Source: Pontibacillus chungwhensis (GTDB lineage: Bacteria > Bacillota > Bacilli > Bacillales > BH030062). From it: a stretch of DNA of 64,000 nt. Every line of letters starts with the position of its first letter. Positions within the stretch are counted from its first letter, which is position 1. The position numbers and the translations under genes were made by a program. The stretch covers positions 806,001-870,000 of the forward strand of contig NZ_CP126446.1 of the NCBI RefSeq assembly GCF_030166655.1, given 5' to 3'. The notes under the pieces are model-generated. The model did not search any database. It was not told the DNA's origin and saw only the letters and a list, made by a program, of their open reading frames with translations. Positions 34,205-42,397 of this stretch are shown here, piece by piece.

Positions 34205-34399
34205 TTATTTTCCACCGTACTGTTGCTCAGCCATTTGTACAAGACGTTTAGTGATTTCTCCGCCTACAGAACCGTTTTGACGAGCTGTAGAGTCTGGGCC
34301 TAAGTTTACGCCGAACTCTTGAGCAATCTCATACTTCATTTGGTCAAGTGCTTGTTGTACACCAGGTACTACAAGTTCGTTAGAGTTGTTGTTAGCCAT
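34205..34399 (-). CDS. Alpha/beta-type small acid-soluble spore protein
   Basis: 64 residues: [20 protein letters not shown], then the germination protease site region EFGVNL, and [20 protein letters not shown]. These proteins coat spore DNA and protect it from UV and heat, and supply amino acids at germination. The divergent paralogue 235 bp away is about 90% identical. Made in the forespore under sigma-G by family knowledge; AGAGGTGAA precedes the ATG. Confidence 0.96.
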   Translation of the reverse strand: MANNNSNELVVPGVQQALDQMKYEIAQEFGVNLGPDSTARQNGSVGGEITKRLVQMAEQQYGGK

Positions 34400-34557
34400 G
34401 TGGATTCACCTCTTTATCATGTATTGGTGGGCTCCTCTGGGTTGTTTACCAGAGCCGAAAGCCCCTGCTTGAAAAGTTGAGGTTTGTGTTTCTGTGTAAT
34501 CCTATTGTGTGAAAAATAATAGGACTTATGAGAGGTAATTATCTCCAACACTTTTAG

Positions 34558-34588
34558 TGAAAATTACCAAAGCATTCTGTTCATAGTT
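34558..34588 (+). promoter_or_regulatory. Sigma-G-like promoter of the second SASP gene
   Basis: TGAAAA (34558-34563), 18 bp, CATAGTT (34582-34588), close to the forespore consensus TGAATA-N18-CATACTA. Confidence 0.45.
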
Positions 34589-34633
34589 TTCCTTATAAGG
34601 GTCACAATAGTTATCACAGGAGGTGAAAACATC

Positions 34634-34837
34634 ATGGCTTACAACAACTCAAATGAATTAGTAGTACCAGGTGTACAACAAGCTTTAGACCAAATGAAAA
34701 CTGAAATTGCACAAGAATTTGGCGTTCAACTTGGTCCAGACTCCACTTCCCGTCAGAATGGATCAGTTGGAGGAGAGATCACTAAGCGCTTAGTTCAAAT
34801 GGCTGAACAGCAGTATGGTGGTTCTCAACAACAATAA
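34634..34837 (+). CDS. Alpha/beta-type small acid-soluble spore protein (paralogue)
   Basis: 67 residues, differing from the divergent neighbour at only a few positions (Y/K at MKTEIA, NL/QL, A/S) plus a SQQQ tail. Same DNA-protecting role in spores. AGGAGGTGAA stands before the ATG; a perfect terminator hairpin follows. The pair looks like a recent inverted duplication. Confidence 0.96.
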   Translation: MAYNNSNELVVPGVQQALDQMKTEIAQEFGVQLGPDSTSRQNGSVGGEITKRLVQMAEQQYGGSQQQ

Positions 34838-34857
34838 CAACTTCATACTATGGCTTA

Positions 34858-34885
34858 AGAGGGATGGGAAACCATCCCTCTTTTT
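34858..34885 (+). terminator. Terminator of the second SASP gene
   Basis: AGAGGGATGG-GAAA-CCATCCCTCTTTTT. Confidence 0.93.
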
Positions 34886-34914
34886 ATGGTAATACAGCTC
34901 TGTAGCTGAGAAGG

Positions 34915-35092
34915 GACCGTTAACGTTGATAAGTGGTTGGGCTTGCTCGGGGACAGCTCGCTTTCCTGCTGGGAGCTGGGAAGCCTCCTCGTTCGCTATC
35001 GCTCTCTGTGGGGTCTCCCCTAGGCTCCTTTCCCAGCGGGGGTCTTCGCAGTCCCCGAGCAAGCCCCATCATTAAAGGGGGGGGGCGGTCCC
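34915..35092. repeat. GGCCGTTA-class palindromic element, reverse orientation (copy 6)
   Basis: Outer stem GGGCTTGCTCGGGGAC and GTCCCCGAGCAAGCCC, here with the core in the other orientation (CTCGCTTTCCTGCTGGGAGC). The right end carries a run of nine G before CGGTCCC. Confidence 0.85.
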
Positions 35093-35148
35093 ATGGAATG
35101 TATCAGGGATGTCTATTGCTTTATTATTGAGATAAAGAAGGTGAAAAG

Positions 35149-35400
35149 ATGTTCATTTGTCCAGCTTGTAATGGATTTGAGGTACTTGCTACTTCTTGTC
35201 CGGAGTGTGAAGGGGAGATGAGGGACCGGGGGAGATTGGTGGATTATTTGGATGAGTATAGTCCTTATTTAGAGGATGAGGGACTAAAGTTAGTAGATGG
35301 ATTAAAGCATTCAACAGATGAGCATACTTGCCTTCATGTGCTTTACTGCTCTCAGTGCGAAACGACGAATGAGTTTGTGGTGCAGGAAGAGGAGCGGTAA
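35149..35400 (+). CDS. Small zinc-ribbon-like protein, unknown
   Basis: 83 residues with CPAC and CPEC knuckles in the first 25 residues, an acidic middle (DYLDEYSPYLEDEGLKLVDG), and a C-terminal HTCLHVLYCSQC. The four or more Cys pairs suggest one zinc ribbon, possibly two half sites. Function unknown; such proteins often bridge other proteins or nucleic acid. AAGGTG precedes the ATG. Confidence 0.7.
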   Translation: MFICPACNGFEVLATSCPECEGEMRDRGRLVDYLDEYSPYLEDEGLKLVDGLKHSTDEHTCLHVLYCSQCETTNEFVVQEEER

Positions 35401-35445
35401 ATAGAGGTTAAAGGGGTGGGCTTTTGAAAAAGCTCACTTTTTTTG

Positions 35446-35770
35446 TGTGTAAAGAGTCAGGACGAGGCGAAAAAGTGTCCGGATGCCGTGCTGGAGAGTC
35501 AGGACCACGGTGTAAAGAGTCGGGACGAGGGGAGAAAGTGTCCGGACGCTGTGCTGAAGTGCCAGGACCATGATGGAAAGAGTCGGGACGAGGGGAAAAA
35601 GTGTCCGGATGCCGTGCTGGAGAGTCAGGACCATGATGGAAAGAGTCGGGACGAGGGGAAAAAGCGTCCGGATGCCGTGCTGGAGAGTCAGGACCACGGT
35701 GTAAAGAGTCGGGACATGGCGAGAAAGCGTCCGGATGCCGTGCTGAAGTGCCAGGAACACAGGAGTAAAA
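35446..35770. repeat. Tandem array, 63-bp unit built of three 21-bp subunits
   Basis: Five imperfect units. Each contains AAGAGTCGGGAC, AAGTGTCCGGAT and GAGAGTCAGGAC cores about 21 bp apart. The array can be read open in both directions as repeats of KSRDEGKKCPDAVLESQD, but no ribosome site or start supports translation. Confidence 0.85.
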
Positions 35771-35787
35771 GTCGCTACAAAACTTAA

Positions 35788-35819
35788 AAAGGCTGCCTCA
35801 AATAAATGGGGCAGCCTTT
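35788..35819. terminator. Bidirectional terminator at the end of msmX
   Basis: AAAGGCTGCC pairs with GGCAGCCTTT; T-rich on both sides. Confidence 0.85.
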
Positions 35820-35832
35820 CGTATTATATTGT

Positions 35833-36930
35833 TTATCGAATGCGATTTTCAGTCTCTTTGTCAAAGAAGTGAGCTTTGTTCATGTCTAGGGCAAGGTCAA
35901 TTTTTTGACCTCCGTTAATATCAGAACGGGAGTCGACGCGGGCGATGAATTCCTGACCTTTTACGGAAGAATATAAGTAGGATTCAGAACCCATTAGCTC
36001 AGCTACATCGATCGTTGCATTGATCTTTGTATCTTGGCTCGATTCGATGAATACAGGCTCGTCATGGATATCTTCAGGGCGGATTCCAAGGATCAGTTCT
36101 TGGTCGATATAACCACGTTCGCGAAGAATTTTCATCTTTCCTTCAGGGACTTTGATGCGGTAGTCATCAATGTAGAAGTCGCCATCTTTTAGCGTGCCGT
36201 GTAAGAAGTTCATGGCCGGTGAACCGATGAATCCTCCTACGAATACGTTTTCTGGCTCATCGTAAACATCTTTTGGACGGCCGACTTGCTGGATGAATCC
36301 GTCTTTCATAACGACAAGGCGTGTTGCCATTGTCATCGCCTCTGTTTGGTCGTGTGTAACGTAAATCGTAGTCGTTTGAAGGCGTTGGTGAAGCTTTTGA
36401 ATTTCTGCGCGCATTTGAACACGTAGTTTTGCATCAAGGTTTGATAAAGGTTCATCCATTAAGAATACCTTAGCATCACGTACGATCGCACGGCCTAGGG
36501 CTACACGCTGACGTTGTCCACCTGAAAGGGCTTTTGGTTTACGATCTAAGTATCCTTCAAGGCCTAGAATTTTAGCTGCATCCTGCACACGGCGATCGAT
36601 TTCATCTTTCTTGAACTTACGAAGTTTTAAGCCGAAAGCCATGTTATCATATACGTTCATATGTGGGTAAAGAGCATAGTTCTGGAACACCATTGCAATA
36701 TCACGATCTTTTGGTGCTACATCGTTCATGCGCTTATCATCAATCATAAAGTCTCCGCCAGAAATTTCTTCAAGTCCTGCAATCATACGAAGTGTTGTTG
36801 ATTTACCACAACCGGAAGGACCTACAAATACGATAAATTCTTTATCTTTAATATCGAGATTGAAATTGTCTACTGCTGTTACTTTATTATCATAAACTTT
36901 TTGGATGCCATCTAATTTTAACTCAGCCAT
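35833..36930 (-). CDS. msmX: MsmX/UgpC-type sugar ABC transporter ATPase
   Basis: 365 residues: Walker A GPSGCGKST, Q-loop FQNYALYPHMNVYDN, signature LSGGQRQRVALGRA, Walker B FLMDEPLSNLDAKLR, and a C-terminal TOBE/OB domain (after about residue 235, LGIRPEDIHDEP). This is the shared ATPase that energises several oligosaccharide importers in Bacillus. It stands alone without permeases, as msmX does. A near-consensus cre site lies just upstream of its start. GGGGGAAG precedes the ATG. Confidence 0.9.
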   Translation of the reverse strand: MAELKLDGIQKVYDNKVTAVDNFNLDIKDKEFIVFVGPSGCGKSTTLRMIAGLEEISGGDFMIDDKRMNDVAPKDRDIAMVFQNYALYPHMNVYDNMAFGLKLRKFKKDEIDRRVQDAAKILGLEGYLDRKPKALSGGQRQRVALGRAIVRDAKVFLMDEPLSNLDAKLRVQMRAEIQKLHQRLQTTTIYVTHDQTEAMTMATRLVVMKDGFIQQVGRPKDVYDEPENVFVGGFIGSPAMNFLHGTLKDGDFYIDDYRIKVPEGKMKILRERGYIDQELILGIRPEDIHDEPVFIESSQDTKINATIDVAELMGSESYLYSSVKGQEFIARVDSRSDINGGQKIDLALDMNKAHFFDKETENRIR

Positions 36931-36948
36931 TGTTCTTCCCCCTATTTA

Positions 36949-36962
36949 TGAAAGCGTTTTAT
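36949..36962 (-). promoter_or_regulatory. Candidate cre site upstream of msmX
   Basis: TGAAAGCGTTTTAT has the central cre motif with two end mismatches, 19 nt upstream of the msmX start codon, so it would lie in the leader or promoter. Confidence 0.45.
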
Positions 36963-37008
36963 TAACTGACTTAAGTGTAGATAATTTTTAGAAAATGGTA
37001 AATGGAAG

Positions 37009-37045
37009 AAGTGCACAAAGATCGTATAGGTGTTTGTGCACTTTA
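37009..37045 (-). terminator. Hairpin between the PucR-type gene and msmX
   Basis: AAGTGCACAAA pairs with TTTGTGCACTT. The following minus-strand sequence is only moderately T-rich, so read-through into msmX is possible. Confidence 0.5.
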
Positions 37046-37053
37046 CCTAAAAG

Positions 37054-37953
37054 CTAGTCCTTATGATGAAGATTCATAATGGCCAAATAGGTGATGAGTG
37101 CGCCTTGAAACTGCTTTACATCTATCCCTGTCTTCTCAATAAACTTGTCCACCCGATATTGCAGGCTGTTTCGGTGCATATATAATTTTTTAGCGGCTAA
37201 AGTGGTGTTTGAATTTGATTCAAGGAAGATTTGAATTGTATGTAATAGATCGGGTTCGTCGATGACTGGGTGAAGCAATGTATACGTTATGTTTTCGGCA
37301 TCTTGCTGGCTCAGGCCATCTAAGTACAAATAGGTAATCGCATCCTGATAGGTTGTAACGGGCTTTGGATGGTAGCGAAGCATCTTATGAAATAGAGTCG
37401 TTCCCCATGTGTGAGCATGTTGAATATCGTTCTTTGATTCGTAGTAAGGGGTAATGTAAAGCGTGAGTTTAGTATAAAAGTCGCTCATCAATACATCAAT
37501 CATTTGCTCATATTCGATTGGTTCTCTTGCGTGTTCAAATTGCTCCTCCACAATAATGCCCTCATGCTGATGATTCCAGATGATTGGCATTGGATACGGG
37601 AAGAGACCTTGAATGGCTTCGTGAAATACTTCGGGCTCAATGTCTTGGTTGGCTAATGAAAAGAAGACCAAGCGAAAGGAATGGGGAAATGGTGTGTGCT
37701 CATTTGGCACTTCTTCATTTTGCATCCATCTTTGCCAGAGCTGTTCTCTAGTCGTCCGTGTTGGCTGTTGCTCAATAAAAGGGGTAAGAAACGTATTTAA
37801 TAACTCCTGTTCATTCTTAGTGATCGTGTTCTTAGGGATACCGATCATCTCATCTTCAGGAGTCTTAAACCAGTGGTACCGATTCCAATCATCATTCATG
37901 TGTGTCGTTAACGTAATAGCTTGTGGAAAGATGGCTTGGATCTGTTCGAACAT
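37054..37953 (-). CDS. PucR/CdaR-type transcriptional regulator
   Basis: 299 residues. The C-terminal 55 residues form the PucR HTH: IFLESNSNTTLAAKKLYMHR, then NSLQYRVDKFIEKTGIDVKQ. The remainder is a diverged sensing region with no recognised domain. It is upstream of and parallel to msmX, so it may control sugar uptake, but an intervening hairpin separates them. GAGGG precedes the ATG. Confidence 0.82.
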   Translation of the reverse strand: MFEQIQAIFPQAITLTTHMNDDWNRYHWFKTPEDEMIGIPKNTITKNEQELLNTFLTPFIEQQPTRTTREQLWQRWMQNEEVPNEHTPFPHSFRLVFFSLANQDIEPEVFHEAIQGLFPYPMPIIWNHQHEGIIVEEQFEHAREPIEYEQMIDVLMSDFYTKLTLYITPYYESKNDIQHAHTWGTTLFHKMLRYHPKPVTTYQDAITYLYLDGLSQQDAENITYTLLHPVIDEPDLLHTIQIFLESNSNTTLAAKKLYMHRNSLQYRVDKFIEKTGIDVKQFQGALITYLAIMNLHHKD

Positions 37954-38065
37954 TAGAATCCCTCTTTCTTCTATTATAGTTTTTTACCATTGGCTCTGTT
38001 ATAGTTTAGTGTTGCTATTTATAGGCTTGTTCAATACCTGAAGCTGTGACATTCAGGTATAGATT

Positions 38066-38233
38066 GGCCGTCTTCGTTCGCTGGTGCTTGGGGTGTCTTG
38101 GGATCGGCTCGCTTTCCGCGGGCGAGCTGTCGAGCCTCCTCCCTCACTTCGTTCAGTCCGGGGTCTCGTCGACCTCTTTCTCCCGCAGGAGTCTCCCCGT
38201 TCCCCAGACACCCCTTATCTAATTATGATGAGA
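38066..38233. repeat. GGCCGTTA-class palindromic element, reverse orientation (copy 7a)
   Basis: Stem GGGGTGTCTTGGG with CCCCAGACACCCC around the core GGCTCGCTTTCCGCGGGCGA. The termini are GGCCGTCTTCG and GAGACGGC. Confidence 0.85.
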
Positions 38234-38235
38234 CG

Positions 38236-38389
38236 GCGCGAGACCCTCCAGAGAGCGCAAGCGAACGAGGAGGCTTTTAAGGGAACCACCTTACGCTCAG
38301 ACTAACGCTAACGGAAACATTCTCACTTTCAGGTGCTCCATATTAGGGACTTATATGTCACGTGTTAAAAATCAACAACCAACTTTAAC
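38236..38389. repeat. Half GTTTCC-class element with extended flank (copy 7b)
   Basis: A partial core (GAGACCCTCCAGAGAGCG) leads to GGAACCACCTTACGCTC, TAACGGAAACATTC and about 70 bp of flank shared in reverse with 8191-8284. Confidence 0.78.
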
Positions 38390-38403
38390 AAGGTCTTTTA
38401 CTG

Positions 38404-38436
38404 TTATTAACCCTATTATACCAATAGGATTAATAA
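38404..38436. promoter_or_regulatory. 33-bp near-perfect palindrome upstream of the CsoR-family gene
   Basis: Arms TTATTAA-N-CCTATT and AATAGG-N-TTAATAA around ATACC. No T run follows. It is 108 bp from the start codon and is a candidate operator. Confidence 0.45.
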
Positions 38437-38544
38437 GTAGACAGGCTATCGCTTTTTTTCCAAGCGATGGTATTGTATAATATACTTATAAGGGTACTAA
38501 ACAAATTGGCTTATTTATAGATAAAAATTCGGAAGGGGGAAGAA

Positions 38545-38835
38545 ATGATGGCAAATCAAGAAGTCCAAGACATGAACCAATATACGCAAGATATGAAAAA
38601 TCGCTTAAAACGTATTGAAGGACAAGTTCGTGGTGTTCTTAAGATGATGGAAGAAGATAAAGAGTGTAAAGACGTAATCACACAATTATCTGCTGCACGT
38701 TCCGCAATCGACCGTTCGATTGGCTATATTGTAGCAAAGAACTTAGAGACGTGCCTGCGAGAGTCTCAGGAAAATGGGGAGCCGGCTGACGAACTGATTC
38801 AAGAAGCCGTGCAGATGATTGTAAAAAGTCGTTAA
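38545..38835 (+). CDS. CsoR/CstR-family metal or persulfide sensor
   Basis: 96 residues: KNRLKRIEGQVRGVLKMMEE, Cys41 in KECKDVITQLSAARSAID, and Cys70 in VAKNLETC. Copper sensors have Cys-His-Cys; here the His position is Asn66, leaving two Cys 29 residues apart as in persulfide sensor CstR. It probably represses a target by binding DNA as a tetramer. No copper or sulfur gene is adjacent. GGAAGGGGG precedes the ATG. Confidence 0.85.
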   Translation: MMANQEVQDMNQYTQDMKNRLKRIEGQVRGVLKMMEEDKECKDVITQLSAARSAIDRSIGYIVAKNLETCLRESQENGEPADELIQEAVQMIVKSR

Positions 38836-38848
38836 ACAAAAGATGAGA

Positions 38849-38880
38849 GAAAGGCGATCCGAGAGAGGATCGCCTTTTTT
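38849..38880. terminator. Bidirectional terminator after the CsoR-family gene
   Basis: AAAGGCGATCC-GAGAGA-GGATCGCCTTTTTT; also ends the convergent 65-aa gene. Confidence 0.9.
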
Positions 38881-39078
38881 TTATTTGTGCTTTTGATGTT
38901 CTGTTTCATGAGGATAGGCTTCATGTTGCTTTGGTAATTCGCGTGCTTCCTCGATCTGAGCGCGATTGTATCTTGAATTAACCGTACCACCAGCCATACC
39001 TTCATTAATCATCCGATCCACATCAACTTCATAATGTTCACGGCTGTCTCGTTCGCGTTCGTTTTTTGGGTCTGCCAC
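38881..39078 (-). CDS. Small hydrophilic protein of 65 residues, unknown
   Basis: Very polar and probably disordered: DPKNERERDSREHYEVDVDR, then MINEGMAGGTVNSRYNRAQI and a His-rich tail. The M-I-N-E-G-x-A-G-G motif looks conserved, but I cannot name the family. GTG start with AGGAGATGATC upstream. It resembles small sporulation-associated proteins in composition only. Confidence 0.6.
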   Translation of the reverse strand: MADPKNERERDSREHYEVDVDRMINEGMAGGTVNSRYNRAQIEEARELPKQHEAYPHETEHQKHK

Positions 39079-39184
39079 TTAAGATCATCTCCTTTCAGAA
39101 TTAGTTTTCCGATGTTAGAGATGCGCTATGCATAGCCCTTTTCTTCTGTCATACATTTAGTAGTAGAAGGAGAGGTGGAATACC

Positions 39185-39589
39185 GTGACACAATCTGCTT
39201 TTTTGAACAATTTAGAGGCTGCCATTGAAGCGGAGTGGACAGCTAATGATTTCTATAAACGATTAATGGAAGATACCCCTAACCCCTTATTTAAGGAGTT
39301 TATCGAGCATGCAGCAGAGGATGAAGAAAAACACTATCACAGCTTTCAGAAGCTGTATTATCAACTAACAGGTCACTATTATGAACATCCGATGAAGCGA
39401 AGAGATTATGAATCCTTTGAAGACGGAGTAGTAGAAGCACTGAAGGATGAACTAGAAGCAAGTGATTTATATAGAGATATGATTCTTCGTATACCCGTGC
39501 AATATGCCTATGAACCTCTATTCATAGCTATGACTGATGAAATGGAACATGCTACTCGATTTTCCACCATTTATGGACGACTCCGATAA
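39185..39589 (+). CDS. Ferritin-like di-iron domain protein
   Basis: 134 residues forming a four-helix bundle with paired carboxylate motifs: AAIEAEW, AAEDEEKHYHSF (E-x-x-H), LKDELEASDLY and MTDEMEHATRF (E-x-x-H). This is a rubrerythrin-type site without rubredoxin domain. It may consume peroxide or store iron; B. subtilis YhjR is a possible relative. GTG start after AAGGAGAGG. Confidence 0.82.
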   Translation: MTQSAFLNNLEAAIEAEWTANDFYKRLMEDTPNPLFKEFIEHAAEDEEKHYHSFQKLYYQLTGHYYEHPMKRRDYESFEDGVVEALKDELEASDLYRDMILRIPVQYAYEPLFIAMTDEMEHATRFSTIYGRLR

Positions 39590-39613
39590 CTTTACTCCTT
39601 TAAAGCGATAACG

Positions 39614-39699
39614 GGTGTCTGACACACTGCATTCATTTAAAGCATCGACGCGTGTCTGGCACGCATCGATGCTTTAGTGTGTGAAAGGGTGTCTGGCAC
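39614..39699. repeat. Three GTGTCTGRCAC motifs at 37-bp spacing around a hairpin
   Basis: Motifs start at 39614, 39651 and 39688. The middle one forms the loop of an 11-bp hairpin (TAAAGCATCGA 39638-39648 with 39666-39676). Confidence 0.8.
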
Positions 39700-39702
39700 G
39701 GG

Positions 39703-41037
39703 TTATGGTTGGCGTTGGTGGTATAGGTATTTGGCGTATCGGTATGGGTAGGATAGGATGACGTTTTGTTCTCGCTGAAAGGTTGGGTGGTCGTATAGGA
39801 CATATCCGGGCTTTGAGTTGGCTTCAAACATCCATACCTGACCTTCTTGATCGATGCCGAAGTCAAAGCCGATTTCGCCAAGAGGGCCTTTTAGCGTACG
39901 ATCGAGTACTTGGCTTATCTCTAAAGCGGAGCGTTCGAGTTGGGTATAGACCCGTTGACTCTCCCGGTCGTCAAACAATTCATCTAACGTATGAAGGGAG
40001 CCGCCTCGTCTTACATGAGTGGTAAGGCTGCCTTTTCCAGCGAACTTTGTGCATATAGCTGTTACGACCCATTCGTTTTTTTCATTTTTGTTCGTGTGGA
40101 CCCTGTAATCCATAGGGGTAGAGCGTTTCGTTTTAAGGTCAATTTCTGGCTGTACAATATATCCATATAACCCATTTGGAAACTGTTGCTTGAGCATGTT
40201 TTGACCGTCCTGGTAACGTTGGTGGACAAGCTTTTCCCCTTCGTAGTACTGACATTCGATTTCACCGGTTTCTTCGCGTAAACGACACCGCTTAATGCCT
40301 GTACCCTTACTGCCATGTATCGGTTTAATATATAGCTTCTTCTCATGTTGGAGCATTTCAAGAACACGCTCAGGCGATGGGTGCAGAGTTGTGGATGGGA
40401 GGAAATGGGAAACTTGGTACGTCCGCTTTAGTTTGTCATAGATTCTCCATTTGTTAAAAAATCCAGAATTAAACCAGATGGTCTTTTGCTGTAGTTTTTT
40501 TCTTGTCTGAATAACGAGAGGATGGTGCTCAATTTTACGATTCGGAATGCGGTCATAGATGACGTAAGGAATAGGATAGGTCTGGCGCTCCCAAGCACCA
40601 TTATGAAAGACATAACCATCAATGGTTTCGTTCTCTGTGTTAACGTGTTGGTAGCCAAATACGATGGTTTCAAAACCATAGGATTGTCCAGTTAGAGCCA
40701 TCGCTTCAAAGATGGATGTCCGGTCTCCGATGGGGGACGTCGCATTGTCGGTAAAGCCTGCTGTAAAAATACCAAGAAGAGGCTGAAGTAGTAGGCGCTC
40801 CTCATCTACGGAACAAGACACGGTTGTAAGGTTTGGTAACTTCAGTTCTGTATGCAATTGAGATGAAAGATAAAGCGTATCTTCATCTTTCTGGTGGGTC
40901 ATGACTTCAATCTCTTTTGATTCCACTCCGCACCAGATGGTTTTGACGTGATGAAAGGCAGGGTACACTTCTTTAGGTACAATAATCCTCATTTTTTGAC
41001 TTGTGTACGTTTTAACATAAAAATGATATGATTCCAT
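39703..41037 (-). CDS. yheD: YheD-type spore coat-associated ATP-grasp protein
   Basis: 444 residues. The first 110 residues are a YheC/D-specific region; the ATP-grasp domain spans about 180-440 with YIKPIHGSKGTGIKR, YIVQPEIDLK, EIGFDFGIDQEGQVWMFEANS and KPGY. In B. subtilis YheC and YheD are spore coat-associated; the ligase substrate is unknown. Next to yheB as in B. subtilis but divergent here, and no yheC copy lies beside it. Confidence 0.87.
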   Translation of the reverse strand: MESYHFYVKTYTSQKMRIIVPKEVYPAFHHVKTIWCGVESKEIEVMTHQKDEDTLYLSSQLHTELKLPNLTTVSCSVDEERLLLQPLLGIFTAGFTDNATSPIGDRTSIFEAMALTGQSYGFETIVFGYQHVNTENETIDGYVFHNGAWERQTYPIPYVIYDRIPNRKIEHHPLVIQTRKKLQQKTIWFNSGFFNKWRIYDKLKRTYQVSHFLPSTTLHPSPERVLEMLQHEKKLYIKPIHGSKGTGIKRCRLREETGEIECQYYEGEKLVHQRYQDGQNMLKQQFPNGLYGYIVQPEIDLKTKRSTPMDYRVHTNKNEKNEWVVTAICTKFAGKGSLTTHVRRGGSLHTLDELFDDRESQRVYTQLERSALEISQVLDRTLKGPLGEIGFDFGIDQEGQVWMFEANSKPGYVLYDHPTFQREQNVILSYPYRYAKYLYHQRQP

Positions 41038-41175
41038 GTTCTCTGGCCTCCTAGCTCCCCGTTTCTAATTCATTTTATGAGCGAAGAAAACATTTCATGC
41101 GAAGGCTTTTCTTACCTTTTTGATTTGGGTATACTATACTTTTAGTGAATAGATGGAAGAAGAAAGGTAGATCTC

Positions 41176-42312
41176 ATGAATACATTTATAATGATCCTAA
41201 TGATGATCGCAATAGGAGCCTTAATTGGTGGGATGACGAACTCCCTTGCGATCCGTATGCTATTTCGTCCTTTTAAACCGAAATATTTCCTGAACAAACG
41301 TATTCCGTTTACACCTGGTTTGATTCCTAAACGTCATGATGAACTGGCTGAACAACTGGGAAAAATGGTAACTGATCACTTGTTAACACCTGAGGGTATT
41401 CAAAGAAAGCTAGCTGATGAATCCTTTCAGCAACAAGTTGTGGATTATGCCCAGAAAGAAGCGTCGACTTTTCTTTCTAGTGAACGTTCCTTGCAACAAG
41501 TGATGGATGATTTTCAGATCCCGGTCAGTCAGCAAGTCATTGAAAGTAAGCTAAAAGGTTTTACTGAAGATAAGGTAGCGGCTTATATGAAGGATCGAAG
41601 AGAGAAATCAGTTCGAGAATTAATTGGGGACCAAGCCTTTTATAAAGGGAAAGCCCAAGTCGGTAAGGCCAGTGAATACATCTTAAATCAAATCGATTCT
41701 TTCATTTCAAGTGAAGAAGGAAAAGCAAAGATCGGTGTAATTATTGAAGATTATCTTGAAGGACAAGGCTTCCTTGGCAATATGATTTCATCCTTTATGG
41801 GGAACCAGGGGCTTGCCGATAAAGTGCAGCCTGCTGTTTCTGATTTCTTAAACTCTGAGGATGCTCATTATTGGTTGAAAGAAGTGCTTCATACGGAATG
41901 GGATAAGTGGATGGAAAGGCCATTTTCTGTCTATGAAGAGAAACTTGGATTAGATGGCATTCCTGAAAAAGTGAGTGAAGAAATCGTCAAAGCCATTCCT
42001 ACAAACGTATGGCTTGAGCGTTCGATTCGTGAGCACACAGAAAATGTCCAACCATACATCATTCAAACCCTCGTGCCCCAACTCGTTCACAAAGTGGGAG
42101 ATGCGCTTTCAACGAGACTTCCTTCTATTATGGAAACCCTTCACTTATCAGAAGTGGTTCGTAAAGAAGTAGAGTCTTTCCCTGTGGAGCGTTTAGAGGA
42201 AATTGTATTAGGCATATCAAAACGAGAATTTAAAATGATTACCTATTTAGGGGCGCTACTTGGAGGGCTGATTGGCCTTATTCAGGCGGGAATTATTCTT
42301 TTAATAGGATGA
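41176..42312 (+). CDS. yheB: YheB (DUF445) membrane protein
   Basis: 378 residues, same length as B. subtilis YheB. One TM helix at each end (IMILMMIAIGALIGGMTNSL; YLGALLGGLIGLIQAGIIL), with MLFRPFKPKYF and FTPGLIPKRHDELA after the first. The long helical middle lies in the cytoplasm or outside. Function unknown. AGAAAGGTAG precedes the ATG; yheA follows after 85 bp. Confidence 0.92.
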   Translation: MNTFIMILMMIAIGALIGGMTNSLAIRMLFRPFKPKYFLNKRIPFTPGLIPKRHDELAEQLGKMVTDHLLTPEGIQRKLADESFQQQVVDYAQKEASTFLSSERSLQQVMDDFQIPVSQQVIESKLKGFTEDKVAAYMKDRREKSVRELIGDQAFYKGKAQVGKASEYILNQIDSFISSEEGKAKIGVIIEDYLEGQGFLGNMISSFMGNQGLADKVQPAVSDFLNSEDAHYWLKEVLHTEWDKWMERPFSVYEEKLGLDGIPEKVSEEIVKAIPTNVWLERSIREHTENVQPYIIQTLVPQLVHKVGDALSTRLPSIMETLHLSEVVRKEVESFPVERLEEIVLGISKREFKMITYLGALLGGLIGLIQAGIILLIG

Positions 42313-42397
42313 TTAATGGGAATTCCTATACACAGCTAGTCTCGTTTGTTATAGTGGTAAGGAATGAAAAAGAAAAACACTTGTAGGAGGCATATAC

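Noticed and set aside
35446-35770. CRISPR array
   Set aside because: There are no unique spacers between constant repeats; the whole unit is repeated, and no cas genes are present.
35434-35787. Open frames on both strands with repeats such as KSRDEGKKCPDAVLESQD
   Set aside because: Open on both strands because of the 63-bp period; no start context and a position between convergent gene ends.
38404-38436. 33-bp palindrome as an intrinsic terminator
   Set aside because: No T run follows, and no gene on the plus strand ends upstream without its own repeats between.
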